Below are positions 18,013-27,977 of a DNA stretch of 64,000 bases, piece by piece. A model generated the notes under the pieces. The model saw only the letters and a program-made list of their open reading frames with translations, did no database searches and had not been told where the DNA came from. A program made the position numbers and the translations under genes. Origin of the DNA: Streptacidiphilus sp. 4-A2 (GTDB lineage: Bacteria > Actinomycetota > Actinomycetes > Streptomycetales > Streptomycetaceae). The first letter of the stretch is position 1. Each line of letters opens with the position of its first letter. The stretch covers positions 7,799,845 to 7,863,844 of the forward strand of contig JAAFYY010000001.1 of NCBI GenBank assembly GCA_014284505.1, written 5' to 3'.

Positions 18013-18517
18013 CGGGGTTGTGCGAAGTGTGAGGATCGGGACACGATTGACCGACACAGTGCGGGGGAATGTTTGTTGGGTCCAGTAGTGTTAATCTCAT
18101 GTCTGCACCAGGTGCCCTACGGGGCCCGGTGCGCCGCGTCCCGCTTCTTGCCCGTTCCGCCCAGGCGGTGCGGCAGCTCCGGGACAGCAATTCTCCGGGA
18201 GCCCGTCACAGCGCGTATGCAGCCTGCCTGCGCAATGGTGACCGCATCCCGAAGCCGTGTCGGTGCCTCAGTCCCGCATGTGACGCACAGCCCGTGCCGA
18301 GACAGCGGTCCGGGGTAGGTAATCCAGACACGCGACGGGGGCCCGGAAAAGCGGTGTGCGTGAGCATTCAGGACACCGCAATGGGATATCGCACTCTCGT
18401 ATGACCGCCATCCGGCGGACCACCGCCCCGCGACTGTGAAAACGAGCGCAGTTCGCGGACAGCACAACCGGTCGCCGAGCCAGACAGGCCGACGTCCGCT
18501 CCAGGGAAGGACCCTTC
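18013..18517 (+). other. Long rho leader and promoter region
   Basis: This stretch of 505 bases between thrB and rho has no convincing gene. An open frame of about 100 codons from near 18099 lacks strong third-position GC bias. A run with TTGACC (near 18047) and TTAATCT (near 18094) is relatively AT-rich and is the best candidate for promoter elements. A long untranslated leader is usual for rho, which is autoregulated by termination in its own leader in other bacteria; whether that holds here cannot be seen. Confidence 0.5.
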
Positions 18518-20669
18518 GTGAGCGACACCACCGATCTGATGGGCGCGCGCCCGGACGCTGAGGCGTCCGACGCAGAAACGGCCTCTGCGCCGAAGCGCCG
18601 TCGGACCACGGGCACCGGGCTCAATGCCATGGTGCTCGCCGAGCTCCAGCGGCTCGCAACGAGCCTCGCATCAGCGGCACAGGCCGGATGCGCAAGGGCG
18701 ACCTGATCGACGCCATCAAGGCGAAGAGCGGCGGCGACCCGCTGCTCGCCGCGGCCGAGGCTCCCGCCAAGCGGGCTCCCCGCGCGGCCAAGGCCGCTGC
18801 GGCTGCCCCGGCCGCCGCCGAGCCCGCCGCGGCTCCCGCTGCCGCCGAGCCGGCCCCGGCCGCCGAGGCCGCCCCGGCCCGGCGCACCGCCCGGGCCCGC
18901 ACCGTCGAGCAGCAGCAGATTGACATCCCGGTGCAGGTCGCGGGCGATGCCCCGGTCGCCGAGCGGGCTCCGCGGCGCAGCCGTCGGGCCACCGCCCGGC
19001 CACCTCGCTGACCACCGCGCCGGAGGCTGCGCCGCAGTCGGCGCAGCCCGCCGCCGCGCCCGCCGAGGCCTCCGCCTCGGTGGCCACCGAGGTCCGTGAG
19101 CGTCCCGCTCAGGAGCAGGGCCGCGGCGAGGGCGCCGAGGGCCGTGAGGGCCGTCGTGACCGCCGTGACCGGCGCGAGCGCGGTCAGGGCCAGGACGGCG
19201 CTGCCAACAGCGGCGCGGTGGCCGCTCCGGCCGCCGCCGCCGACGGCGACGCCGACGGCCGCCGTGACCGCGGCGCCGGCAACGAGCGCGGTGAGCGCGG
19301 CGAGCGGCGCAACCGCCGGGACCGCGACCGCGGCAACCAGACCCAGGACGGCGACCGCCGCCAGCAGGGTCAGGGCCAGAGCCAGGGTCAGGGCCAGCAG
19401 CAGAGCCAGCAGAGCCAGGGCGGCTACGCCGAGGACGACGAGTTCGGCGGCCGTCGCCGCGGGCGCTACCGCGACCGCAACCGCCGCAACCGCCGGGACG
19501 GCTTCGACGCCCCGACCGAGCAGCAGGTCAACGACGACGATGTGCTGATCCCGGTGGCGGGCATCCTGGACATCCTGGACAACTACGCCTTCGTGCGGAC
19601 CTCCGGCTACCTGTCCGGCCCGAACGACGTGTATGTCTCGCTGGCCCAGGTGCGCAAGAACGGCCTGCGCAAGGGTGACGCGATCACCGGCGCCGTGCGC
19701 CAGCCCAAGGACGGCGAGCGCCGCGAGAAGTTCAACGCGCTGGTCCGGCTGGACTCGGTGAACGGCAGCGAGCCGGACTCCGGCCGCAACCGTCCGGAGT
19801 TCAACAAGCTCACCCCGCTGTACCCGCAGGAGCGGCTGCGGCTGGAGACCGACCCGAGCGTGATCACCACCCGGATCATCGACCTGGTGACGCCGATCGG
19901 TAAGGGCCAGCGTGGTCTGATCGTCGCCCAGCCGAAGACCGGCAAGACGATGATCATGCAGGCGATCGCCAACGCGATCACCCACAACAACCCCGAGTGC
20001 CACCTGATGGTCGTCCTGGTCGACGAGCGTCCGGAAGAGGTCACCGACATGCAGCGCTCGGTCAAGGGCGAGGTCATCTCCTCGACCTTCGACCGCCCTG
20101 CCGAGGACCACACCACCGTCGCCGAGCTCGCCATCGAGCGTGCCAAGCGGCTGGTGGAGCTGGGCCACGACGTGGTCGTGCTGCTGGACTCCATCACCCG
20201 TCTGGGCCGCGCCTACAACCTGGCGGCCCCGACCTCCGGACGCATCCTGTCCGGTGGTGTCGACTCGACCGCGCTCTACCCGCCGAAGAAGTTCTTCGGC
20301 GCGGCGCGCAACATCGAGAACGGCGGCTCGCTGACCATCATCGCCACCGCGCTGGTCGACACCGGCTCGCGGATGGACGACGTGATCTTCGAGGAGTTCA
20401 AGGGCACCGGCAACATGGAGCTCAAGCTCGACCGCAAGCTCGCCGACAAGCGGATCTTCCCGGCGGTGGACGTCGACGCGTCCAGCACCCGCAAGGAGGA
20501 GATCCTGCTGGGTGCGGAGGAGCTGGCGATCGTGTGGAAGCTGCGCCGGGTGCTGCACGCGCTCGACTCGCAGCAGGCGATCGAGCTGCTGGTGGACAAG
20601 ATGAAGAAGACCTCCAGCAACGCCGAGTTCCTGATGCAGATCGCGAAGACCACGCCGGGCCAGGACTGA
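18518..20669 (+). CDS. rho: Transcription termination factor Rho (two frame breaks)
   Basis: Hexameric RNA-dependent ATPase that ends transcription, about 717 residues. The GTG start at 18518 follows GAAGGACC. The N-terminal Rho-N domain (LNAMVLAELQRLA, then GISGTGRMRKGDLIDAIK) is split by one missing base near 18671. A second missing base lies near 19000. Between Rho-N and the RNA-binding domain is an actinobacterial insert of about 250 residues: first Ala/Pro-rich, then Arg/Asp/Gly-rich, then a Gln/Ser/Gly run (near 19365-19425). The core is intact. It has the cold-shock-like RNA site (GYLSGPNDVYVSLAQV), the Walker A motif AQPKTGKT, the Walker B motif VVVLLDSITRLGRAYN and an R-loop near SSTRKEEILL. 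It is followed by a textbook terminator. Confidence 0.96.
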
Positions 20670-20683
20670 CCCACGTAGTTTCG

Positions 20684-20723
20684 ACGCCGCAGCCCCGGGC
20701 CTTCTGGTCCGGGGCTGCGGCGT
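20684..20723 (+). terminator. Intrinsic terminator after rho
   Basis: ACGCCGCAGCCCCGG pairs with CCGGGGCTGCGGCGT, a perfect 15-bp stem with a 10-base loop, followed by TT. It starts 15 bases after the rho stop codon. Confidence 0.9.
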
Positions 20724-20880
20724 TTCCGCGTCCCGGCGGGGCCCGTCCCGTCCCGTCCGCGCGGGCGCGGTCCGGGCCGGGCTCGCGTACGCTCGGCGGA
20801 TACCCGACATACCGGTATGAATCCCGCGAAAAGCCCCGAAGAGCACCGCAGGTCGGCAGCGAAGGACGGTTCACGCCGCG

Positions 20881-22254
20881 ATGAACGACGACGCGATGAA
20901 CGACGACGCGACGAACGACGGCCCGAACGACAGCGGCTCCAGCGGCGGAAGCCCGGACGGCGGAAAGGCCGGCCGGCCGGGGAGCCGCCGGTCCCGCAGG
21001 CGGCGCATCCTGCGGATCGTCGCCTGGAGTGTCGTGGCGGTGGTGCTGGTGTGCGCGGGCACGGCCGGTTATCTGTTCTGGAAGCTCAACCACAACATCA
21101 GGACGGTGGACATCTCCGCCGCCCTCGGCAGCAACCGCCCCGTCCCGTCCAGCAGCGGTTCGATGAACATCCTGGTGCTCGGCTCGGACTCGCGTTCGGG
21201 GGCCAACGGCCGGCTTGCGGGCGGGGCGTCCGACGGCACCGCCCGCTCCGACACCGCGATGGTGATCCACGTCAGCCGCGACCACACCAGGGCCGTCGTG
21301 GTCAGCATCCCCCGGGACACCCTGGTCACCCGGCCCTCCTGCACCGGCACCGGCCCGCAGAACCAGGGCACGGTGCTGCCGGAGACCAACGGGGTGATGT
21401 TCAACGCCGCCTACGAGGTCGGCGGCCCGGTCTGCGCGGTGAAGACCGTCGAGTCGATGACCGGCCTGCGGATGGACCACTTCATCGAGATCGACTTCTC
21501 CGGCTTCGCCAAGCTGATCGACTCCCTCGGCGGGGTGACCGTGACCACCACCGTCGGCATCGACGACAGTTACAGCGGCCTGCACCTGCCGGCCGGGACG
21601 CATCATCTGAACGGCGTGGACGCGCTGGCCTTCGTCCGCACCAGGCACGGCGTCGGCGACGGCAGCGACCTCGGCCGGATCGAGCTGCAACAGCAGATGA
21701 TCAGGTCGGTGCTGGTCCAGATCGAAGGGCTGGACCTGCTCGGCGACCCCAGCCAGCTGTACGACATCGCCGACACCGCGACCAGCTCGCTGACCACGGA
21801 CAGCAGCCTCGGCTCGATCACCTCGCTGATCTCCTTCGCCGAGGGCCTCAAGCGGATCACCCCGGACAGCCTCACCTCGGTCACCATGCCCACCACGACC
21901 GCCCCCAGCGACCCGAACCGGCTGGTGGTGATGGATCCGGACGCGGCGGACCTGTGGGCGGCGCTGGCGGGCGACCAGCAGGTGCCGCAGTCGGTGCTGC
22001 GGCTCCAGATCGCCAACCCGGCCGACTCGAACACGCCCACCCCGCCGCTTCCACCCCCGCCGCCGGCTCCTCCGCCGGCTCCTCCGCCGCCGCCTCGGCC
22101 GCCGCGGCCGCCGCCTCAGCCGCTGCCGCCGCCGCTGCCTCGGCCGGCTCCTCCGCCCGGCCACCGGCGGCCCGTCCGGCCTGCCGTCCGCGACCGCCGC
22201 CGGGCCGGCCGGCGGGGTGTCACCGGCCCCGCGGCCGGGAGCACCCCGCACTGA
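20881..22254 (+). CDS. LytR-CpsA-Psr (LCP) family glycopolymer ligase
   Basis: An LCP-family membrane enzyme that attaches lipid-linked glycopolymers to peptidoglycan outside the membrane. It has a basic cytoplasmic N-terminus with a repeated MNDDA-type start, one transmembrane helix at about residues 44-66 and then the LCP domain. Domain motifs are ILVLGSDSRSG, RSDTAMVIHVS, VSIPRDTLV and RTRHGVGDGSDLGRI, which includes the conserved arginines and aspartates that bind the pyrophosphate. The last 75 residues read as a Pro-rich tail (PPPPPAPPPAPPPPP) that uses rare CCT codons. One base lost near 22040 would give an Ala/Ser-rich tail with normal codons, so the true C-terminus is uncertain. Confidence 0.9.
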   Translation: MNDDAMNDDATNDGPNDSGSSGGSPDGGKAGRPGSRRSRRRRILRIVAWSVVAVVLVCAGTAGYLFWKLNHNIRTVDISAALGSNRPVPSSSGSMNILVLGSDSRSGANGRLAGGASDGTARSDTAMVIHVSRDHTRAVVVSIPRDTLVTRPSCTGTGPQNQGTVLPETNGVMFNAAYEVGGPVCAVKTVESMTGLRMDHFIEIDFSGFAKLIDSLGGVTVTTTVGIDDSYSGLHLPAGTHHLNGVDALAFVRTRHGVGDGSDLGRIELQQQMIRSVLVQIEGLDLLGDPSQLYDIADTATSSLTTDSSLGSITSLISFAEGLKRITPDSLTSVTMPTTTAPSDPNRLVVMDPDAADLWAALAGDQQVPQSVLRLQIANPADSNTPTPPLPPPPPAPPPAPPPPPRPPRPPPQPLPPPLPRPAPPPGHRRPVRPAVRDRRRAGRRGVTGPAAGSTPH

Positions 22255-22433
22255 GCCCGGTCGGTCCCCCGGTCGGTCCCGCGGTCGTCTCCCGGTCGGT
22301 CCAAGGAATATCCACCGGGTGTTCCCCCGTTTTGGGGTATACGGCCAGTCCTGGCAGACTGGTACGTCGGTCCCGGTTCACGAACGGCAGCCCGTCGTCC
22401 GACCCGGAGCCCTCCCGAACCTAGGAGCACCCC

Positions 22434-22658
22434 TTGAAGCCCGAGATCCACCCGACCTACGTGGTCACCAGCGTCACCTGCACCTGTGGCGCCGAGTTCA
22501 CCACCCGCAGCACCGAGCCGTCCGGCGTCATCCGCGCCGAGGTCTGCTCCAGCTGCCACCCCTTCTACACCGGTAAGCAGAAGATCATGGACACCGGTGG
22601 CCGTGTCGCGCGCTTCGAGGCCCGCTTCGGCAAGAAGCACGGCGCGAAGCTGGGCTAG
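22434..22658 (+). CDS. rpmE: 50S ribosomal protein L31
   Basis: A 74-residue ribosomal protein L31 of the large subunit. It starts with TTG at 22434 after GGAG (spacing about 8). Cys16, Cys18, Cys38 and Cys41 (CTC...CSSC) form the zinc site, so this is the zinc-binding C-plus form. Paralogues without the cysteines replace it when zinc is scarce. The conserved end HPFYTGKQKIMDTGGRVARF is present. It is followed by prfA, the usual order in actinomycetes. Confidence 0.97.
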   Translation: MKPEIHPTYVVTSVTCTCGAEFTTRSTEPSGVIRAEVCSSCHPFYTGKQKIMDTGGRVARFEARFGKKHGAKLG

Positions 22659-22802
22659 CGCACTTTCGACGCCGGCTGGTCGCGTCCCCACTGCACTTCG
22701 ACACCGAGTCAGTAGGGTGCGGCCGGTCGGCGTCGTTCGCGTTGCCACCCCCACCACCGTCCAGCGCACGCCACCACGCATGTCGGAAGAAGGCACAGTC
22801 CC

Positions 22803-23885
22803 ATGTTCGAGGCAGTCGAGGAGCTCCTCAACGGAGCACGCGGTTCTCGAAGAGCGGCTGGCCGACCCCGCGGTCCACGCCGACCAGGGAGAGGCCCGCA
22901 AGCTCTCCAAGCGGTACGCGGAGCTGACCCCGATCACCGCGGCCTACCGCGCCTGGCGGCAGACCGGCGAGGACATCGAGACCGCGCGCGAGTTCGCCGC
23001 CGACGATCCGGACTTCTACGCCGAGATCAAGCAGCTGGAACAGCACCGCGAGCAGCTGACCGAGAACCTGCGGCTGCTGCTGGTCCCGCGTGACCCCAAT
23101 GACGACAAGGACGTGCTGCTGGAGGTCAAGGCGGGTGAGGGCGGCGAGGAGTCGGCCCTGTTCGCCGGCGACCTGCTGCGGATGTATCTGCGCTATGCCG
23201 AGAAGGTCGGCTGGCGGACCGAGATCATCGACGCCAACGAGTCCGACCTGGGCGGCTACAAGGACGTCCAGGTCTCGGTGAAGTACCGCGGCGGCACCCC
23301 GAGCCCGGTCAGGGCGTCTGGGCGCGGTTGAAGTACGAGGGCGGCGTGCACCGCGTGCAGCGGGTGCCCGCGACCGAGTCGCAGGGCCGGATCCACACCT
23401 CCGCCGCCGGCGTGCTGGTCACCCCGGAGGCGGAGGACGTCGAGGTCGAGGTCAACGCCAACGACCTGCGGATCGACGTCTACCGCTCCTCGGGCCCCGG
23501 CGGCCAGTCGGTGAACACCACCGACTCGGCGGTGCGGATCACCCACCTGCCGACCGGCATCGTCGCCTCCTGCCAGAACGAGAAGAGCCAGCTCCAGAAC
23601 AAGGAGCAGGCCATGCGGATCCTGCGCTCCCGGCTGCTCGCCGCCGCCCAGGAGGCCGCGGACCAGGAAGCCAGCGACGCCCGCCGCAGCCAGGTCCGCA
23701 CCGTGGACCGCTCCGAGCGGATCCGCACCTACAACTACCCGGAGAACCGGATCTCGGACCACCGGACCGGCTTCAAGGCGTACAACCTGGACCAGGTGCT
23801 CGGCGGCGAACTCGACCCGATCATCCAGTCCGCGGTCGACGCCGACGCCGCCGCACGGCTGGAAGCGGCCGCGCAGAACAGCTGA
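22803..23885 (+). CDS. prfA: Peptide chain release factor 1 (two frame breaks)
   Basis: RF1 recognises UAA and UAG stop codons and triggers release of the finished protein. The start is ATG 22803 (MFEAVEELL). Two bases are missing near 22837 before EHAVLEERLADPAVH, and one base near 23297 between VSVKYRGGTP and EPGQGVWARLKYEGG. The catalytic GGQ is in SSGPGGQSVNTTDSAVR. The recognition region precedes it in HRVQRVPATESQGRIHT. The length, about 361 residues, is normal. Next comes prmC, whose product methylates the glutamine of GGQ. The breaks in this essential gene argue strongly for sequence errors. Confidence 0.96.
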
Positions 23886-23952
23886 GGACCCAGCACACAC
23901 CGGACCGCGCGGACACCTGACCGCGCGGTCCCCGGATCCGAGGAGGTACGCA

Positions 23953-24819
23953 GTGAACCTGCTGCTCGCCGAGGTGGCCCAGGCCACCCAGCGGTTGGCT
24001 GCCGCAGGCGTGCCTTCGCCGCGGTTCGACGCCGAGGAACTGGCCGCGTACGTCCACGAGGTGAAGCGGGGCGAGCTGCACACCGTGGCCGACTCCGACT
24101 TCGACGCCCGCTACTGGGAGGTCATCTCCCGGCGGGAGGCCCGCGAGCCGCTCCAGCACATCACCGGCCGGGCCTTCTTCCGCTACCTGGAGCTCCAGGT
24201 CGGGCCCGGGGTGTTCGTGCCCCGGCCGGAGACCGAGTCGGTGGTCGGCTGGGCCATAGACGCGCTGCGCTCCATGGACGTCGCCGAGCCGCTGGTGGTG
24301 GACCTGTGTACCGGCTCCGGCGCGATCGCGCTGGCGCTGGCCCAGGAGGTCCCGCGCAGCCGGGTGCACGCCATCGAGCTCTCCGACCAGGCGTACGGCT
24401 GGGCCCGGCGCAATGTCGACGCCAGCCCCGACGCCTCCCGGATCAGCCTGGTCCAGGGCGACGCCACCAAGGCGTTCGCCGACCAGCCCGAGCTGTCCGG
24501 CCGCTTCGACCTGGTCATCAGCAACCCGCCGTACATCCCGCTGACCGAGTGGGAGTACGTCGCCCCCGAGGCCCGCGACCACGATCCGGAGCTGGCGCTG
24601 TTCTCCGGCGAGGACGGCCTGGACACCATCCGCGGGATCGAGCGGGTCGCCGCGCGGCTGCTGCGGCCCGGCGGGGTGGTCGTCGTGGAGCACGCCGACA
24701 CCCAGGGCGGGCTGGTGCCGTGGATCTTCCGCGAGGAGGGCGGCTGGACGGACGCCGCCGACCACCGCGACCTGAACAACCGGCCCCGGTTCGCGACCGC
24801 CCGCAGGGCCGCGCTGTGA
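23953..24819 (+). CDS. prmC: Release factor glutamine methyltransferase
   Basis: A 288-residue S-adenosylmethionine-dependent methyltransferase (HemK/PrmC) that methylates the GGQ glutamine of release factors. The GTG start at 23953 follows GAGGAGG. The N-terminal helical domain contacts the release factor (residues about 1-85). The Rossmann domain has VVDLCTGSGAIALALA for cofactor binding and the substrate motif SNPPYIPL near residue 191. The FVPRPETE motif is also typical. The frame is intact. Pairing with prfA is conserved widely. Confidence 0.96.
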   Translation: MNLLLAEVAQATQRLAAAGVPSPRFDAEELAAYVHEVKRGELHTVADSDFDARYWEVISRREAREPLQHITGRAFFRYLELQVGPGVFVPRPETESVVGWAIDALRSMDVAEPLVVDLCTGSGAIALALAQEVPRSRVHAIELSDQAYGWARRNVDASPDASRISLVQGDATKAFADQPELSGRFDLVISNPPYIPLTEWEYVAPEARDHDPELALFSGEDGLDTIRGIERVAARLLRPGGVVVVEHADTQGGLVPWIFREEGGWTDAADHRDLNNRPRFATARRAAL

Positions 24820-24921
24820 ACCCCGCCGCGCCGCGGCCCCGCGCCGCGCCGTGAACGGCCGAGAGCACCACCGCCGCATCTCCGCGAACCGTACGTCTGC
24901 CCAGGGAAGGGGCCAGCACCG

Positions 24922-25572
24922 ATGAGCCGCCGCTACGACTGCGCCGATCCGACCGACCGTGCCGCGGGGCTGCGTGAGGCCGCCTCCGCCATCCGCCGGG
25001 GCGAGCTGGTCGTGCTCCCCACCGACACCGTGTACGGGCTGGGCGCGGACGCCTTCAAGCCGGAGGCCGTGGCGGAGCTGCTGGCCGCCAAGGGCCGCGG
25101 CCGGAACATGCCCTCGCCGGTGCTGGTCGGCTCGCCGACCACGCTGCACGGGCTGGTCAGCGACTTCAGCGAGTCGGCCTGGGAACTGGTGGACGCCTTC
25201 TGGCCGGGTGGGCTGACCCTGGTCACCCGGCACCAGCCCTCGCTGCGCTGGGACCTCGGCGACGCCCGGGGCACCGTCGCGATCCGGATGCCGTTGCACC
25301 CGGTCGCCATCGAACTGCTGAACATCACCGGCCCGCTCGCGGTCTCCAGCGCCAACCTCACCGGCGGCCCCTCCCCGGCCGACTGCGACGAGGCGCAGGC
25401 GCAGCTGGGCGACCGCGTCTCCATCTACCTGGACGGCGGCCGGGCCGACCACGCCACCCCCTCCAGCATCGTCGACGTCACCGGCAAGGTCCCGGTGCTG
25501 CTGCGGGCCGGCGCGGTGTCGGCCGAGCAGCTCCGCGAGGTGGTACCCGACCTGTTGGAGGCCGGCAGGTGA
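24922..25572 (+). CDS. tsaC: L-threonylcarbamoyladenylate synthase
   Basis: A 216-residue YrdC/Sua5-family enzyme that makes threonylcarbamoyl-AMP from threonine, bicarbonate and ATP for the t6A modification at position 37 of tRNAs reading ANN codons. Key motifs are VVLPTDTVYGLGADAF, KGRGRNMPSPVLVGS, AIRMPLHP and AVSSANLTGG. It is the short form, without the C-terminal Sua5 domain. The ATG at 24922 follows GGAAGGGG. The stop overlaps the possible GTG start of the phosphatase gene (GTGA at 25569-25572), so the two are probably translationally coupled. Confidence 0.93.
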   Translation: MSRRYDCADPTDRAAGLREAASAIRRGELVVLPTDTVYGLGADAFKPEAVAELLAAKGRGRNMPSPVLVGSPTTLHGLVSDFSESAWELVDAFWPGGLTLVTRHQPSLRWDLGDARGTVAIRMPLHPVAIELLNITGPLAVSSANLTGGPSPADCDEAQAQLGDRVSIYLDGGRADHATPSSIVDVTGKVPVLLRAGAVSAEQLREVVPDLLEAGR

Positions 25573-26343
25573 CCGACGTCAGTCGGCACGGCCGTGGTGG
25601 AGCGCACGCCGTCGGACCCCAGCGGGGGGCCGCGGCGGGCACTGTCGTACCCCTGGGCGGCCAGCTGTCGACCGGGCGCCACGCGCGGCCAGTCACCCGC
25701 CGTACTACGGCGGCGCGGAGCCCCGCCAGGGCGCCTTCACCATCCTCTATGTCTGCACCGGCAATGTCTGCCGCTCGCCCATCGCCGAGCGGCTGACCCG
25801 GCACGAGCTGAAGCACCGGCTCGGCGGCGGGGCCGGCGACATCCTGGTGGAGAGCGCGGGCACCTGGGGCCACGAGGGCGCCCCGATGGAGCGCAACGCC
25901 GCCGAGATCCTCGGCGAGTACGGCGCCGACCCGCGCGGCTTCATCGGCCGGGAGCTGCTCGACGAGCATGTGATAGGCGCCGACCTGGTGCTCACCGCGA
26001 CCCTGGACCACCGGGCGCAGGTGATCTCCATGGGGCACGCCGCCGGGCTGCGCACCTTCACTCTGAAGGAGTTCACCCGGCTGGTGCGGGCCATAGACCC
26101 GGCCACCCTGCCCGACGCCACCGACCGCCCGCCGCCGGGCGATGTGGCCGACCGGGCCGGGCCCTGGTCCGCGCGGCGGCCGCGCTGCGCGGCTGGCTGC
26201 TGGCGGCCACCCCGGAGGCGGACGAGGTGGACGACCCCTACGGCGCGCCGCTGGGCATGTTCCGCAACTGCGGCGAGGAGATCTTCGACGCGCTGGATCC
26301 GATCGTCACCGCGCTGACCGGTGTCGCCCGAGTGAGCGTCTAG
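25569..26343 (+). CDS. Low molecular weight protein-tyrosine phosphatase (frame-broken)
   Basis: An LMW-PTP family phosphatase that removes phosphate from protein tyrosine residues. The active-site loop CX5R is seen in ILYVCTGNVCRSPIAERL at about 25745-25790. The catalytic aspartate is in EVDDPYG near the end. The segment from about 25735 to 26155 is in one frame and the last 60 residues (VRAAAALRGWLLAATPEA to the stop at 26343) in another, with one missing base near 26155. The N-terminal 50 residues before GAFTILYVC are of uncertain frame, so the start is unclear. GTG 25569, overlapping the tsaC stop, is a likely choice if a further base is missing between 25600 and 25730. Confidence 0.8.
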
Positions 26344-26431
26344 ACCGCGCAGGACCGTTTCTCCCGACCTACAGTTGGCTCATCCGATGGGCGCGCCGCA
26401 AGTCGGCCGGGCGCCCGCAGCGAATGAGGCG

Positions 26432-27748
26432 ATGGCAGTGGTCACCAGTTCAACGGATCGCCCGGCCGTCGCGGCCGCCGGCTCCCGGACCGCCACCCCC
26501 CGCACGGCCGCTCCCGGACCGCCGCAGCAGGCCCGGTCCGCGCCGCCGACCCCGAGCTCGCGGACCTGCTGGACGCCGAGGACCGGCGCCGGCACGCCAG
26601 GTCGACCTGCTCGCCGAGAGAACCTGCTGCCGCCCGCGATCCGGGCCGTACTGGGCAGCGCCCTGGCCGACAAGTACGCCGAGGCTACCCCGGACACCGC
26701 CACCACACCGGCTGCGCCCAGGCCGACGCCGTCGAACGGCTGGCCGTCGAGCGGGCCAAGGCACTGTTCGGCGCCGAGCACGCCAATGTCCAGCCGCACA
26801 GCGGCACCGCCGCCGTGCTCGCCGCCTACGCCGCGGTGCTGCGCCCCGGCGACCCGGTGCTGGCCATGTCGCTGGCCCACGGCGGACACCTCACCCACGG
26901 CTCCCGGGCCAACTTCTCCGGACGCTGGTTCGACTTCGCCGGCTACGGCGTGCGCGCCGACAACGGCCTGATCGACCTGGACCAGGTGCTCGACCTGGCC
27001 CGCACGGTGCGCCCCAAGGCCATCGTCGCCGGGGGCATCTCCTACCCCGGGCCATCGACTGGCCGGGCTTCCGGGCGGTCGCCGACGAGGTCGGGGCCTA
27101 TCTGGTGGCCGATGTCTCGCAGACCATCGGGCTGGTCGCGGCCGGGTGACCCCCTCCCCGGTGCCCTACGCAGACGTGGTCTGCGGGGTGACCCACAAAC
27201 TGCTCGGCGGTCCGCGCGGCGGGCTGCTGCTGTGCACGGCCGCGCTGGCCGAACGGGTGGACCGGGCGGTCTCCCCGTTCACCCAGGGCGGGCCGGCGAT
27301 GGACGTGGTGGCCGCCAAGGCGCTGGCGCTGCTCCGGGCGGCCGGTCCGGAATTCACGGCATATTCACAGCAAGCGCTGGCCAACGCCCAGGTGCTGGCC
27401 ACGGAGCTGGAGCGGATCGGGCTGCGCCCGCTCACCGGCGGCACCGACACCCACCTGGTCACCGCCGACGCCCGGCCGCTGGGACTGACCGGCCGGGAGG
27501 TCGAGCGGCGCTGCGAGGCGGCCGGCCTGCTGCTCGGCCGGTGTGCGGTGCCCTTCGACGACGCCCCGCCCGCCGCCGCCTCCGGAGTACGGCTCGGAAC
27601 CGCCTGCGTGACCAGTCAGGGCATGGGAACTGCCCAGATGGAGCAGCTGGCCGGACTGATCGCGCGGGTGGTCGAGGACGGTTCGGCGCAGCGTGCGCGT
27701 GAGGTCGCCGAAGAGGTGCGGACGCTGCTGGAGCGCTTCCCGGTCTGA
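26432..27748 (+). CDS. Serine hydroxymethyltransferase-like protein (six frame breaks)
   Basis: A PLP-dependent fold-type I protein related to GlyA, which interconverts serine and glycine with tetrahydrofolate. Pieces in order are ADPELADLLDAEDRRRHA, QVDLLAE, NLLPPAIRAVLGSALADKY, then YPGHRHHTGCAQADAVERL through GGISYP, then AIDWPGFRAVADEVGAYLVA, then VPYADVVCGVTHKLLGGPRGG to the end. Each join needs one missing base, six in all, mostly in G or C runs. The PLP lysine is in THKLLGGPRGG; canonical SHMT has THK followed by LRGPRGG. The sequence is more divergent than housekeeping GlyA, so its reaction is uncertain. The gene sits between the phosphatase and WecA-like genes, as in other Streptomyces. 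Confidence 0.82.
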
Positions 27749-27977
27749 GCCGCGGCCGGGGGCGGGAGCGCCCGGAACGACGCCGGAGCGGACGGGCGCG
27801 GCGGCGGCCGGAACGAGAAAGGTGCGCTGTCGACAAAACCGCAATGGTGGTCCTGGGCGTCCCAGTAACTAAGGTGGACCGTCGTGAGGCACCATCTGGC
27901 AGATCTCACCCCCCAGTCACTACCGCTATGCTCGGCCGTTGTCACGGGGGTGCCGACCGCGGTTGAGGAGGGCGCTG

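Noticed and set aside
18069..18404. A possible small gene of about 100 codons in the rho leader
   Set aside because: It has weak third-position GC bias, no ribosome binding site and no recognisable family. It is kept as untranslated leader, though a leaderless short ORF cannot be fully excluded.
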